From Bacteroidales bacterium (GTDB taxonomy: Bacteria > Bacteroidota > Bacteroidia > Bacteroidales > UBA932): DNA of 57,430 nucleotides. Below the pieces are notes generated by a model. It did no database searches, was not told the DNA's origin, and was given only the letters and a program-made list of their open reading frames with translations. The stretch lies in contig JAGAKR010000006.1 of assembly GCA_017625535.1 (NCBI GenBank), positions 1-57,430 of the forward strand, written 5' to 3'. This document shows, piece after piece, positions 34,752 to 42,953 of the stretch. Both the position numbers and the translations under genes were made by a program. Position 1 is the first letter of the stretch; every line of letters begins with the position of its first letter.

Positions 34752-35261
34752 TTATTTTGTGCAAAGGTATACAAATGTACCTCAAAGAAAAAATAATTGA
34801 AATTTGCCATTTTGTTAACATTTGTAAATTACATCTCTAAACAGGCTGTATTCAATCCTGTAAACAAACATACTAGTACTGGGAGGTAGTATAATTTCCC
34901 GTAAAACCGACCTTATAACAAAATCTTATGGAAGTATTATTTAACACTTTAATTGCTTGTTATCAAGTATTTACGAACTTTACATCAATCTATGCTTGAA
35001 TAGGATTCCACCCCTTGAACCCCTATTTGGCGTAAGTCATTGGAAAAATAGGGTGTTTTGATTGTTTATGTTGTTATTTTCCAACTACTTACATACTATT
35101 AAATTCAGTTACACTTTAAATATCCGCAAATGTCTCAAAAATTCTCCTCCAGACACCTCCAGGTTAATTTTGTAACAAAACGGGCACAAAAGTGAATTCA
35201 TATCCATTTTTACTTTTGTAAAAATTTTTGCTTACATTTGTACAAACTGAATTTTACATTT
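34752..35261. other. AT-rich intergenic stretch with an orphan hairpin
   Basis: No reading frame of interest was found. CCCTATTT (35031-35038) and AAATAGGG (35046-35053) form an 8-bp stem followed by a T-rich tract, terminator-like on the plus strand although no plus-strand gene lies upstream for 1.5 kb. TACTTTTG (35211-35218) and TACATTTG (35233-35240) are -7 boxes for the XRE gene. The rest shows nothing I can name. Confidence 0.4.
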
Positions 35262-35945
35262 ATGAATAACCGTTTACAGCAATTTCTGGAACTTGAGAAC
35301 ATCACTCCGGCACGTCTTGCAGATACACTTGGTGTGCAGCGTTCCGGACTGTCACATATTTTGTCGGGAAGAAACAAACCGGGATATGAGTTCATCACAA
35401 AACTTCTCACCAAATTTCCCCACATAAATTCTGAATGGCTCCTCCTTGGAAAAGGGAAACCTTACAAAGAGATGATGGCCGGTCAAGGGGGAACACCTTC
35501 CCTCCTCTCCTCCCCAAATTCCGGAAATTCTGTGTATGGAAAAAATGTGGTTTCCGGTTCTTCAGATTTTGCCGGGAACAGAATTCCGTATGATAGCGTA
35601 CTATATAATAGTATACAAGGTAATGATATACCATATAGTGGTGTACAGAATAATACTTTACAGAACAATGGTATACAATATAACGATTTACAAGAGACGG
35701 AATTCCACTCTTCAGAAGATTTTGGAGCAATTTCTCCAGAATCTTTAAATGTACAGGATGCACAAAATAGAGGTTATTTATCTGACAATCTGAACAATAC
35801 ATCTAAAAACGGCCTTTCTGAACCCTCTGAGAATCGCGTAAATGGACAGAACAAGGCAGATGGCGGCAAAAAAAAGAGGATAAAACGGGTCATCATCTTC
35901 TATAGCGACGGAAGTTTTGAGGAGTTGTTTCCCCATATTGGATAA
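35262..35945 (+). CDS. XRE-type regulator with internal pentapeptide-like repeats
   Basis: A 227-residue protein. Residues 1-60 are a Cro/C1 HTH (ARLADTLGVQRSGLSHILSG). A low-complexity middle follows, in which about seven five-residue units of form x-N-x-[ILV]-Q can be read in a row (YNSIQ, GNDIP, YSGVQ, NNTLQ, NNGIQ, YNDLQ). The C-terminus, KRVIIFYSDGSFEELF, is shared by many Bacteroidetes HTH proteins. The open frame starts at 35238, but the -7 box TACATTTG (35233-35240) puts the transcript start after that codon; ATG 35262 is chosen. The repeat region is AT-richer than its flanks. Target genes are unknown; pyrD follows after 52 bases. Confidence 0.75.
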   Translation: MNNRLQQFLELENITPARLADTLGVQRSGLSHILSGRNKPGYEFITKLLTKFPHINSEWLLLGKGKPYKEMMAGQGGTPSLLSSPNSGNSVYGKNVVSGSSDFAGNRIPYDSVLYNSIQGNDIPYSGVQNNTLQNNGIQYNDLQETEFHSSEDFGAISPESLNVQDAQNRGYLSDNLNNTSKNGLSEPSENRVNGQNKADGGKKKRIKRVIIFYSDGSFEELFPHIG

Positions 35946-35997
35946 ATTGTGTTAATTTTGTGTTTCAGCAATTATTGACACCTTTATTATATATAAT

Positions 35998-37032
35998 ATG
36001 TATAAACTGATAAGACCTATCATCTTTTTCCTGCTGAATCCGGAGCAGGCACACCATCTTACACTAAAGTTCTTTAAAGCGGTTCATTGCATTCCAGGTA
36101 TGGGATGGATAATAAAGAAAATGTTCTGCTACAACAACCCAAAACTTGAAAGGGAGGTATTTGGAATAAAGTTCAAGAACCCTGTTGGATTGGCTGCAGG
36201 TTTTGACAAGAACGGAAACTGCTACAACGAACTTTCAAACCTTGGTTTCAGCTTCATTGAGATAGGTTCAATAACTCCTGAACCGCAGCCTGGCAATCCC
36301 AAGCCAAGATGTTTCAGACTAACAAAGGACAAAGCCATCATAAACAGGTTTGGAATAAACAACAACGGTGTAAAATTCACTGTTGAATACCTTAAGAAGC
36401 ACCATCCTAAATGTGTGATTGGAGCAAGTTTGAGCAAATGCACAAAATCTTCAAACGAGGATGCTCCAAAGGATCTCGAGAAATCATTTGCAATCCTGTA
36501 TGATTTTGTGGATTACTTCGCACTTAATGTATCTTGCCCTAATGTAAAGAACCTCTGCCAGTTGCAGGATATAGGATTCCTTTCCGAAATCATAGACAGA
36601 TTGCTTACCCTAAGAAGATATTATGACGACTACCGCCCTATCCTCCTTAAGGTTTCCCCAGATATCCCGGAGAGCCAGTTGGATGAGATTATAGACCTGG
36701 TACTTGTATCCGGGTTGGACGGAGTGATTGCCACCAATACCACACAGAGCCGCGAGGGATTGAAGAGCAGCAAAGAGGAGGTTGAGGCAATAGGCAACGG
36801 CGGATTGAGCGGCGCCCCATTGTTTGAAAGGAGCCTTGAGAGGGTTAAATATATCCACAAAAAGACTGAAGGACAGCTCCCTATCATTGCTGTTGGCGGT
36901 ATTATGACACCGGAACAGGCACACCAGATGCTGCAGGCAGGTGCATCACTTGTAGAGATCTATTCGGGATTCATCTACAACGGCCCGGGCTTTGTGAAAG
37001 ACATTAACAAATATCTTGCTAAAAAACTATAA
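35998..37032 (+). CDS. pyrD: Quinone-dependent dihydroorotate dehydrogenase
   Basis: A 344-residue class 2 DHODH. The N-terminal helix (YKLIRPIIFFLLNPEQAHHLT) is the membrane/quinone-binding extension. The barrel contains NPVGLAAGFDKNG, the catalytic-serine region YFALNVSCPNV, IATNTT and the FMN phosphate site AVGGI...GASLVEIYSG. It oxidises dihydroorotate to orotate and reduces menaquinone in pyrimidine synthesis. TAATTTTG at 35953-35960 is a likely -7 box. cinA starts 5 bases after the stop. Confidence 0.94.
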   Translation: MYKLIRPIIFFLLNPEQAHHLTLKFFKAVHCIPGMGWIIKKMFCYNNPKLEREVFGIKFKNPVGLAAGFDKNGNCYNELSNLGFSFIEIGSITPEPQPGNPKPRCFRLTKDKAIINRFGINNNGVKFTVEYLKKHHPKCVIGASLSKCTKSSNEDAPKDLEKSFAILYDFVDYFALNVSCPNVKNLCQLQDIGFLSEIIDRLLTLRRYYDDYRPILLKVSPDIPESQLDEIIDLVLVSGLDGVIATNTTQSREGLKSSKEEVEAIGNGGLSGAPLFERSLERVKYIHKKTEGQLPIIAVGGIMTPEQAHQMLQAGASLVEIYSGFIYNGPGFVKDINKYLAKKL

Positions 37033-37037
37033 CAGAA

Positions 37038-38312
37038 ATGGTTACAGCAACCATCTGTACAATTGGGGATGAAATCCTCATTGGACAAATTGTAGACACA
37101 AACTCCTCAAAGATATCCACAGCACTCAACTCCATTGGAGTTAAAGTGATTTCTATGGTATCCACATCAGACACAGAGGAGGATATTATAAATACAGTGG
37201 AAACTGCCCTCAAAGCCAGCAATGTAGTGGTAATTACAGGCGGCCTGGGCCCCACAAAGGATGACATTACCAAGAAGACACTTGGCAAACTTACCGGTGC
37301 CACAGCAGATGTGGAGAATAAGGAACAGTTGGAGATAATTACCAAAATCCTCTCTGCCAGAGGGATGGTACCGCTGAGCCCACTTAACAAGGCCCAAGCA
37401 CTTGTCCCAAACAGTTGCAAAGTAATACCTAATGAGTTTGGTACGGCCCCTTGTATGGAGTTTGAAATTCCAGAGGAGAAATATGGTCACAAGGCTGTAA
37501 TGTTCTCCCTCCCGGGAGTTCCGTTTGAGGCTGAAGCGGCCATTCCAAAGGTGCTGGATTCAATTCAGGCCCATTTCTCGCTAGACAAGATCTTCCACAA
37601 GACAATATGCACATTCGGCATACCTGAATCAACCCTTGCGCAGAGAATTGAGCAATGGGAAGACAATCTGCCAACCAATATACACTTGGCATATCTCCCC
37701 AACCCTATTCTGGGGGTAAGGCTCAGGCTGTCAATCTATGGTGTGGATGAAAAGACAGGGCTGCAGGAACTTGCGGAGAACCAGGCATCCCTGGAAAAGA
37801 TTATCGGGAATGCAATTTATGGTGAGGGTACAGACTCCCTGCAGAAAGTTATCGGGAATATGCTTAAGGAAAAAGGGGAGACCATTGGCGTTGCAGAGTC
37901 TTGTACAGGAGGATTCCTTGCCTCCCTTTTCACCTCACAACCAGGCTCTTCCGCATATTTCTACGGAGGAATTATCTCGTATGACAACTCTGTGAAAATA
38001 AATGCCCTTGGGGTTGATCCGGCAGTAATTGAGAAGTATGGTGCAGTAAGCCAGGAGTGCGCAGAACAGATGGCTGCAGGGGCACGCAAAGCCCTTGGAA
38101 CAGACTATGCCATTGCAACCACAGGAATTGCCGGCCCGGACGGAGGAACCCCGGAAAAGCCTGCAGGCACAGTATGGGTTGCAGTTGCTCTTCCCGACGG
38201 AAGTACGCTCAGCACCAGATTCTGCTTCAACAGCACCAGAAGGAACATAAACATTGAGAGGTTTGCATCCAATGCCCTCAATTTCCTGAGATTACAATTA
38301 ATCAAACAATAA
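37038..38312 (+). CDS. cinA: CinA: competence/damage-inducible protein, NMN amidase
   Basis: A 424-residue two-domain CinA. The N-terminal MoCF/COG1058 domain (IGDEILIGQIVDTNS, TGGLGPTKDD) would hydrolyse ADP-ribose-type compounds; the C-terminal domain (VAESCTGGFLASLFTSQPGSS, GIAGPDGGTPEKPAGTV) is the nicotinamide-nucleotide amidase PncC. It recycles pyridine nucleotides, and in several bacteria is induced with competence. It lies 5 bases after pyrD and 4 bases before a serine hydrolase gene. The presence of cinA alone does not prove competence. Confidence 0.93.
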   Translation: MVTATICTIGDEILIGQIVDTNSSKISTALNSIGVKVISMVSTSDTEEDIINTVETALKASNVVVITGGLGPTKDDITKKTLGKLTGATADVENKEQLEIITKILSARGMVPLSPLNKAQALVPNSCKVIPNEFGTAPCMEFEIPEEKYGHKAVMFSLPGVPFEAEAAIPKVLDSIQAHFSLDKIFHKTICTFGIPESTLAQRIEQWEDNLPTNIHLAYLPNPILGVRLRLSIYGVDEKTGLQELAENQASLEKIIGNAIYGEGTDSLQKVIGNMLKEKGETIGVAESCTGGFLASLFTSQPGSSAYFYGGIISYDNSVKINALGVDPAVIEKYGAVSQECAEQMAAGARKALGTDYAIATTGIAGPDGGTPEKPAGTVWVAVALPDGSTLSTRFCFNSTRRNINIERFASNALNFLRLQLIKQ

Positions 38313-38316
38313 CACT

Positions 38317-39498
38317 ATGAATTACAAACATTTGGCTTGCACAATTGCAGCCGCAACAACATTGGGAACTATGATTTCTTGTTCAAGCCCCGCTCCTACC
38401 AAAGATGAGATTGCAGTTCAGAAACTGGATTCTCTATTTACAGAGAGATACTCTCCACAACCTAACCCAGGTGGTACAGTGCTTATTATGAAAGGCGATT
38501 CAATCATTTATGAGAACAGCTGGGGTATTGCAGATACCGAACTCAACACCAAAATTGACGGCAACACTTTCTTCAATATTGCTTCAGTTTCAAAACAGTT
38601 CACTGCAGTTGCTATAATGAAACTCCACGAGGAGGGGAAACTTGACATCTACAAGAGCATCTATGATGTACACCCTGATGTAAACAAATTCCTTCCAAAG
38701 AAGAAAAAACCTTTCTCAGACATCAGAGTAATAGACCTTATGGCCCACTCTTCAGGTATTCCTGATGCAAGGCCACGTTCAGACCGCAACTTTACCCTTA
38801 CTGCAACCGATATGGAGTCATTGCAGTATATGAAAGACCTCAAAGAACTCAACTTTGAGCCAGGCACACAGTACGAGTATATGAACCCTACCTTCCAGTT
38901 GCTTTACGTTATGATAGAGGCTGCCAGCGGAATGCCATTTGAGCAGTATATGAGGGAGCAGATCTTCACTCCTGCAGGTATGGAGGAGACCCTTTACTTC
39001 CAGGCAGACAGGGAGATACCAAGAATGGCACACGGCTATGTAACTGAGGATGATGATGCACCTGCTGAGACCAAACAGTTCCGCCAGTACGACTACGGTG
39101 AAGAGACCTTCTTTGCAACCAAGGCAGACGGTGGCATCTACACCTCTACACACGAGTTTGTACAGTGGGAGAAAGCCCTTAGGAACAACCTCTTTATGTC
39201 TGAGAAGATGACTGCAGAGGCTCACGGCCCTGTAACCAAGATTACCGGCAGCACATTCTCTTCATACCAGAACAGGCCTAACACATCATACGGCTACGGC
39301 TGGTTCATTGAGGACAACCCTGGTATGCCAAGAAAAGTATACCACACCGGTGACAACGGCGGATTCCAGATCTACGCAGGCCGCTTCCCAGAGAAAGAGG
39401 TACTTATGCTTGTATTTGAGAACCGCAATGACCACAGCCGCTGGGCAATGGTTGAAAAACTCGATGCCATAGCAAAAGAGGCCGGCTGGTTGGATTAA
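38317..39498 (+). CDS. Class C beta-lactamase-like serine hydrolase lipoprotein
   Basis: A 393-residue exported hydrolase. The signal peptide ends in a lipobox (GTMISC, lipidated Cys22). The nucleophile motif is SVSK (about residues 91-94), followed by YMN (about 189-191) as Y-x-N and HTGDNGG near 348-354 as the third box. These fit the beta-lactamase/penicillin-binding-protein superfamily, most likely a D-aminopeptidase, esterase or peptidoglycan-editing enzyme; HTG in place of KTG argues against a resistance enzyme. It is the third gene of the pyrD-cinA unit and ends at a strong terminator. Confidence 0.8.
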   Translation: MNYKHLACTIAAATTLGTMISCSSPAPTKDEIAVQKLDSLFTERYSPQPNPGGTVLIMKGDSIIYENSWGIADTELNTKIDGNTFFNIASVSKQFTAVAIMKLHEEGKLDIYKSIYDVHPDVNKFLPKKKKPFSDIRVIDLMAHSSGIPDARPRSDRNFTLTATDMESLQYMKDLKELNFEPGTQYEYMNPTFQLLYVMIEAASGMPFEQYMREQIFTPAGMEETLYFQADREIPRMAHGYVTEDDDAPAETKQFRQYDYGEETFFATKADGGIYTSTHEFVQWEKALRNNLFMSEKMTAEAHGPVTKITGSTFSSYQNRPNTSYGYGWFIEDNPGMPRKVYHTGDNGGFQIYAGRFPEKEVLMLVFENRNDHSRWAMVEKLDAIAKEAGWLD

Positions 39499-39522
39499 TC
39501 CACAATTGTGTCTTAGAGTATT

Positions 39523-39552
39523 AACCGTTCTGCAGATCACTGCAGAACGGTT
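39523..39552 (+). terminator. Terminator of the pyrD-cinA-hydrolase unit
   Basis: AACCGTTCTGCAG pairs with CTGCAGAACGGTT around a four-base loop and is followed by a T run. A 13-bp perfect stem. Confidence 0.9.
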
Positions 39553-39572
39553 TTTTTCTGGCCCAAATATTG

Positions 39573-39580
39573 TACCTTTG
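39573..39580 (+). promoter_or_regulatory. -7 box of the second mscS gene
   Basis: TACCTTTG matches TAnnTTTG. The T run of the upstream terminator lies about where the -33 box is expected. A start near 39587 gives a 12-base leader before the ATG at 39599. Confidence 0.5.
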
Positions 39581-39598
39581 CGCCCTGGTTTTTAAAGA

Positions 39599-40792
39599 AT
39601 GGATATGGAAGCAATAAATGACAAATTGGCGGTTTGGCTGCAGCAGATGGGGCTGCAGGAGAGTATTGCAATGCCTTTGCAGAATGCTGGGGCTGTGGTG
39701 CTTATACTTATTGTGGCATTTGTGGTGGACCGCATTTTCAGGAGGGCCATAATTCCTGCCATAAGGAAGGTTACATCAAAAACCGGTTCGCAGTGGGATG
39801 ATTATATTCTCAGCAACCAGGTGCTGGATAATTTGTGCAAGCTTATTATCCCCATTTCTGTGTATGAACTTATCCCGTTTGCCCTGCCGCAGGGAAGCCT
39901 GTTGAGCCTGGTAATGAAGTTGTGCCAGGTTTATATAGTGTTTGCCTTCATAAAACTCATTTGTGCCTTCATCTCTTCGCTTCAGGAGATGTTCAATGAG
40001 CACGAGAAGACCAAGGGGCAGTCTCTGAAGAGTTTCTACCAGATGCTTAAACTGGTGGCCTGGTGTATAGGTGCAATCATTATGATAAGCACCCTGCTTG
40101 ATAAGAATCCCCTTGCAATCCTTACCGGACTGGGTGCCGGTACCGCAATCCTTATGTTGGTATTCCAGGATACCATAAAGGGGTTTGTAGCCGGTATACA
40201 GCTTATGGTAAATGATATGCTCCGCCCCGGCGACTGGATTACTATGCCAAAATATGGTGCAGACGGCGATGTTATAGAGGTTACATTAACCACCGTTAAG
40301 GTGCAGAACTGGGACAAGACCATCACTACCGTTCCGCCGTATGCTCTGGTAAATGATTCATTCCAGAACTGGAGGGGGATGTTTGATATAGGGGGCCGCA
40401 GGGTTAAGCGCTCCATTAACATAGATATGAATACTGTCCGTTTCTGCACAGAGGAGGAGATGGCAAAATACCTCAAACAGCCTTGGATGGAGGGGTTTGA
40501 GGAGACCGGCACAGATCCGGTGAACCTCTATGTTTTCCGCCATTATATGGAGTATTATCTGAGCCACCACCCAAAGGTGAATCAGGATATGATAATGACC
40601 GTACGCCAATTGCAGCCAACCGCACAGGGTATGCCTATTGAACTGTATTTCTTCTCTGCAGACACCGCCTGGCTGAAATATGAGCATCTGCAGGGTGAGG
40701 TCTTTGACCACGTTCTGGCTATGCTGCACACATTCGGGCTGCAGGCTTTCCAGAGCCCTACGGGATTGGACATAAAGGATTCTGCATTATAA
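39599..40792 (+). CDS. Mechanosensitive ion channel (MscS family, larger form)
   Basis: A 397-residue MscS-type protein. Four or five membrane segments occupy residues 25-195, with the pore helix GLGAGTAILMLVFQDTIKGFVAG (about 168-190). The beta domain follows (LRPGDWITMPKYGADGDVIEVTLTTVKVQNWD), then a cytoplasmic cage. It resembles YbdG/YnaI-like channels more than the 304-residue paralogue at 26.2 kb. It is a single-gene unit closed by its own terminator. Expected role: protection against hypo-osmotic shock. Confidence 0.88.
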   Translation: MDMEAINDKLAVWLQQMGLQESIAMPLQNAGAVVLILIVAFVVDRIFRRAIIPAIRKVTSKTGSQWDDYILSNQVLDNLCKLIIPISVYELIPFALPQGSLLSLVMKLCQVYIVFAFIKLICAFISSLQEMFNEHEKTKGQSLKSFYQMLKLVAWCIGAIIMISTLLDKNPLAILTGLGAGTAILMLVFQDTIKGFVAGIQLMVNDMLRPGDWITMPKYGADGDVIEVTLTTVKVQNWDKTITTVPPYALVNDSFQNWRGMFDIGGRRVKRSINIDMNTVRFCTEEEMAKYLKQPWMEGFEETGTDPVNLYVFRHYMEYYLSHHPKVNQDMIMTVRQLQPTAQGMPIELYFFSADTAWLKYEHLQGEVFDHVLAMLHTFGLQAFQSPTGLDIKDSAL

Positions 40793-40820
40793 AAAAAGGG
40801 TGATTCAATCACCCTTTTTT
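40792..40820. terminator. Bidirectional terminator
   Basis: AAAAAAGGGTGATT pairs with AATCACCCTTTTTT around a single central base, between the convergent mscS and GntR genes. Confidence 0.85.
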
Positions 40821-40824
40821 ATTC

Positions 40825-41175
40825 TTAAAGCATCTCTTCCAACACACTCAACGGTACACCCAGTAGCTTCATTTTGCGTGCTACAAGGGGCAGTTCATTC
40901 CTGAGGAATTCCTCCCTCTGCCGCTCCAGGATCCGCTCCGGGGCAGAAGGGGATACAAAATATCCTATTCCCCTCTTGTTGTAGATTATCTCCATCCCCT
41001 GCAGGTACTCATACACCCTTGCAATAGTGTTCGGGTTCACCCCAAGGCTCACACCAAGTTCCCTCACTGAAAGGATCCTTTCGTCGGGAAGATACTCTCC
41101 GGAGAGGATTTTCTCGCAGATTGAGTCTGCAATCTGCAGGTATATTGGTTTGTTCTGATTGAAATCCATAGGCAC
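40825..41175 (-). CDS. GntR/YtrA-family transcriptional regulator
   Basis: A 116-residue short GntR protein of the YtrA subfamily: winged helix at about residues 12-78 (QIADSICEKILSGEYLPDERI, SVRELGVSLGVNPNTIARVYEYLQ) and a short dimerisation tail, without a large ligand domain. The start may be Met1 or Met3 (MDFNQNKP). It is the third gene of an ABC transporter operon, and an AGTGTA...TACACT site, the YtrA-type operator form, overlaps that operon's promoter. It is therefore probably the operon's own repressor. Confidence 0.85.
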   Translation of the reverse strand: MPMDFNQNKPIYLQIADSICEKILSGEYLPDERILSVRELGVSLGVNPNTIARVYEYLQGMEIIYNKRGIGYFVSPSAPERILERQREEFLRNELPLVARKMKLLGVPLSVLEEML

Positions 41176-41181
41176 CTCCTG

Positions 41182-41910
41182 TTATGATATCTGGATTTTC
41201 CTTATTCTCCACCAGGCAAGGATATAGAACAATATTGCCACTGCAGAATATACAATCCTGGAGAGATTTACCATCATTTCTCCCCTCATTTGCAGAACTT
41301 CCGCATCTACATTGCCATCTACAATAAAATTATCAAAGATAAACCCGGTAATTGCCGTCAACCAAAGTAATATAAGTATTATAATGCACAACAAAGTTTT
41401 GCCGGGTGCCCCCTTTTTGAATAATGTATTGCCCAGAATTGCTGCTCCTGCTATGCAGAACAGCCCAAGAAAACCCCATGCAAGAATCCCATAATCCACG
41501 GTTACAACAGAGCCATATTGTCCGCCAACCAATAAACACAATACAACATCCAGCAGAAAACTGCATAAACAAAATGAAACCGGTACCAATACAAGCGAAA
41601 CCAGAACCATACTTGCAAACTTCTCAAGCGAAGATGCAGGCAACATAAGGAAAGAGGTTCTTCCCTGCTTGTCCCTGAATGCATAATATATCTTGAATGG
41701 AGCAAAAAACACAAGAAACACACACATTACAGAGTACAGATCAAATCTCTGCCCTGCCGGGAAAGCATTCCCAAAATCCATTATCTGATGCAGCACATGC
41801 GGAATAATGAGCAATACCAGGAAAAATATGCCAATTGCCGGCACCCTCATCTTAAGGTCATATTTCAAAACCTTAAGGAATCTCTCAAATGAAAATATAT
41901 TGCTTCCCAT
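41182..41910 (-). CDS. ABC transporter membrane subunit
   Basis: A 242-residue integral membrane protein with about six hydrophobic segments (starting GIFFLVLLIIPHVLHQ). The frame is open up to 41985, but ATG 41910 (MGSNIFSFERFLKVLKYDLKM) lies 4 bases after the ATPase stop and is chosen as start. There are no close matches I can name beyond ABC-2-like permeases. It lies between the ATPase and the GntR gene, the layout of YtrA-type exporters that respond to cell-envelope stress in other phyla. Confidence 0.75.
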   Translation of the reverse strand: MGSNIFSFERFLKVLKYDLKMRVPAIGIFFLVLLIIPHVLHQIMDFGNAFPAGQRFDLYSVMCVFLVFFAPFKIYYAFRDKQGRTSFLMLPASSLEKFASMVLVSLVLVPVSFCLCSFLLDVVLCLLVGGQYGSVVTVDYGILAWGFLGLFCIAGAAILGNTLFKKGAPGKTLLCIIILILLWLTAITGFIFDNFIVDGNVDAEVLQMRGEMMVNLSRIVYSAVAILFYILAWWRIRKIQIS

Positions 41911-41914
41911 AATC

Positions 41915-42748
41915 TTATCTGTTATTGTTGAACATATCCTTGAACAAAGCCTTGTTCTGCAAGGCACAATTGAAAAGCACCTCAAGGTCTACCGGGGTCT
42001 CCTCTCCTGTAAAGTTCTGCTTTACTGTAAGGTAGCCCCTCAAATCCTGCTGGCAGTACAATGCCCCGGAATCCTTCTGCTGCTCAATTGAGAAGGAAAG
42101 TTTCTCTGTAATCTCTGCAATTGAAGCATTCATAAGCACGCTCTCCCTGTCCATAATGATTATAGGGTCTATAAGGTTCTCCAGATCCTTCACCTGATGT
42201 GTAGAAATGACAATCAGCTGCTCATCAGAGGCATTTTCTGCAATAAGTCTGCGCAACAGCGCCTTTGAAGGGATATCCAGCCCATTGCTCGGCTCATCCA
42301 TCAGCAGCACCTTTGTTCCCAGAGAAAGGGCAACTGCAATTATTGCCTTCTTCTGCTGTCCGTGCGAAAGTTTGGGGAAACGGCTCTTCGGGTCCACCCC
42401 AAATTCTGCCAAAATTCTAGAGAATCTGTCGGGAGAAAAATTAGGGTAAAACGCCCCAATCTGCAGGGCATATTTCCCCACCTCCACATTTTCTCCAACA
42501 AAATCCTCCGGCAAATAAAAAATCTCCCTCAAAAAGGCAGGAGTCCTGCTGTAAGGCTCCTCTCCCCCAACTGAGCACTCCCCTCCCTGTAGCTTCAATA
42601 ATCCCGACAGTATCTTGAGCAATGTGGATTTTCCAACCCCATTCTCCCCCAACAACCCATAAATCCTCCCCTGCTGCAACTGCAGACATACGTTGTCAAA
42701 CACCTTGTGCTTGCCGTATGAAAACCTTGCATCCCTAATTGAAATCAT
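41915..42748 (-). CDS. ABC transporter ATP-binding protein
   Basis: A 277-residue ATPase. Walker A is GENGVGKST (about residues 34-42), the signature is a degenerate LSHGQQKK (about 125-132), Walker B is VLLMDEPSNGLD (about 145-156), and the switch His is in ISTHQVKD. The C-terminal 60 residues extend beyond the core and may regulate. It powers the adjacent membrane subunit. The first gene of the three-gene operon. Confidence 0.88.
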   Translation of the reverse strand: MISIRDARFSYGKHKVFDNVCLQLQQGRIYGLLGENGVGKSTLLKILSGLLKLQGGECSVGGEEPYSRTPAFLREIFYLPEDFVGENVEVGKYALQIGAFYPNFSPDRFSRILAEFGVDPKSRFPKLSHGQQKKAIIAVALSLGTKVLLMDEPSNGLDIPSKALLRRLIAENASDEQLIVISTHQVKDLENLIDPIIIMDRESVLMNASIAEITEKLSFSIEQQKDSGALYCQQDLRGYLTVKQNFTGEETPVDLEVLFNCALQNKALFKDMFNNNR

Positions 42749-42765
42749 ACTCCTTATATTTTATT

Positions 42766-42821
42766 AGTGTAATAGTGTTGTAGTACACTGCAAATATATA
42801 AAGAATTTGTTTACGCACAAA
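42766..42821 (-). promoter_or_regulatory. ABC-GntR operon promoter with overlapping YtrA-type operator
   Basis: On the minus strand TTTG (42818-42821) and TATATTTG (42791-42798) are spaced 19 bp, placing the start near 42784. Directly across that start lies AGTGTA (42766-42771), 12 bp, TACACT (42784-42789), an inverted repeat of the form bound by YtrA-family regulators. This supports autorepression by the GntR protein encoded in the same operon. Confidence 0.65.
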
Positions 42822-42822
42822 A

Positions 42823-42938
42823 ATATCGCAGTTATTTTTTTTAGCTGCCTGCATAATTCCGCGGTTGCGAGTTATTGCACTTGTGCAATGACGAAGCAGA
42901 GGAAACTTGAGCAGGTAGCTTAAAAAATACTGCGATAT
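42823..42938. repeat. 116-bp palindromic (MITE-like) element
   Basis: The left arm (42823-42852, starting ATATCGCAGT, ending AGCTGCCTGC) and right arm (42911-42938, starting GCAGGTAGCT, ending CTGCGATAT) are imperfect inverted repeats of 28-30 bp with about four differences. Inside lies a second hairpin ATTGCAC-TT-GTGCAAT (42875-42890). It contains no reading frame. It sits 15 bases after the SDR stop and just upstream of the ABC operon promoter. It may be a MITE, a REP-like element or a structured RNA. Confidence 0.7.
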
Positions 42939-42953
42939 CTGTTCTGTAGAATA

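Noticed and set aside
38317-39498. Antibiotic-resistance beta-lactamase
   Set aside because: SxxK and YxN fit the superfamily, but HTG replaces KTG and the gene sits with pyrD-cinA; a housekeeping hydrolase is more likely.
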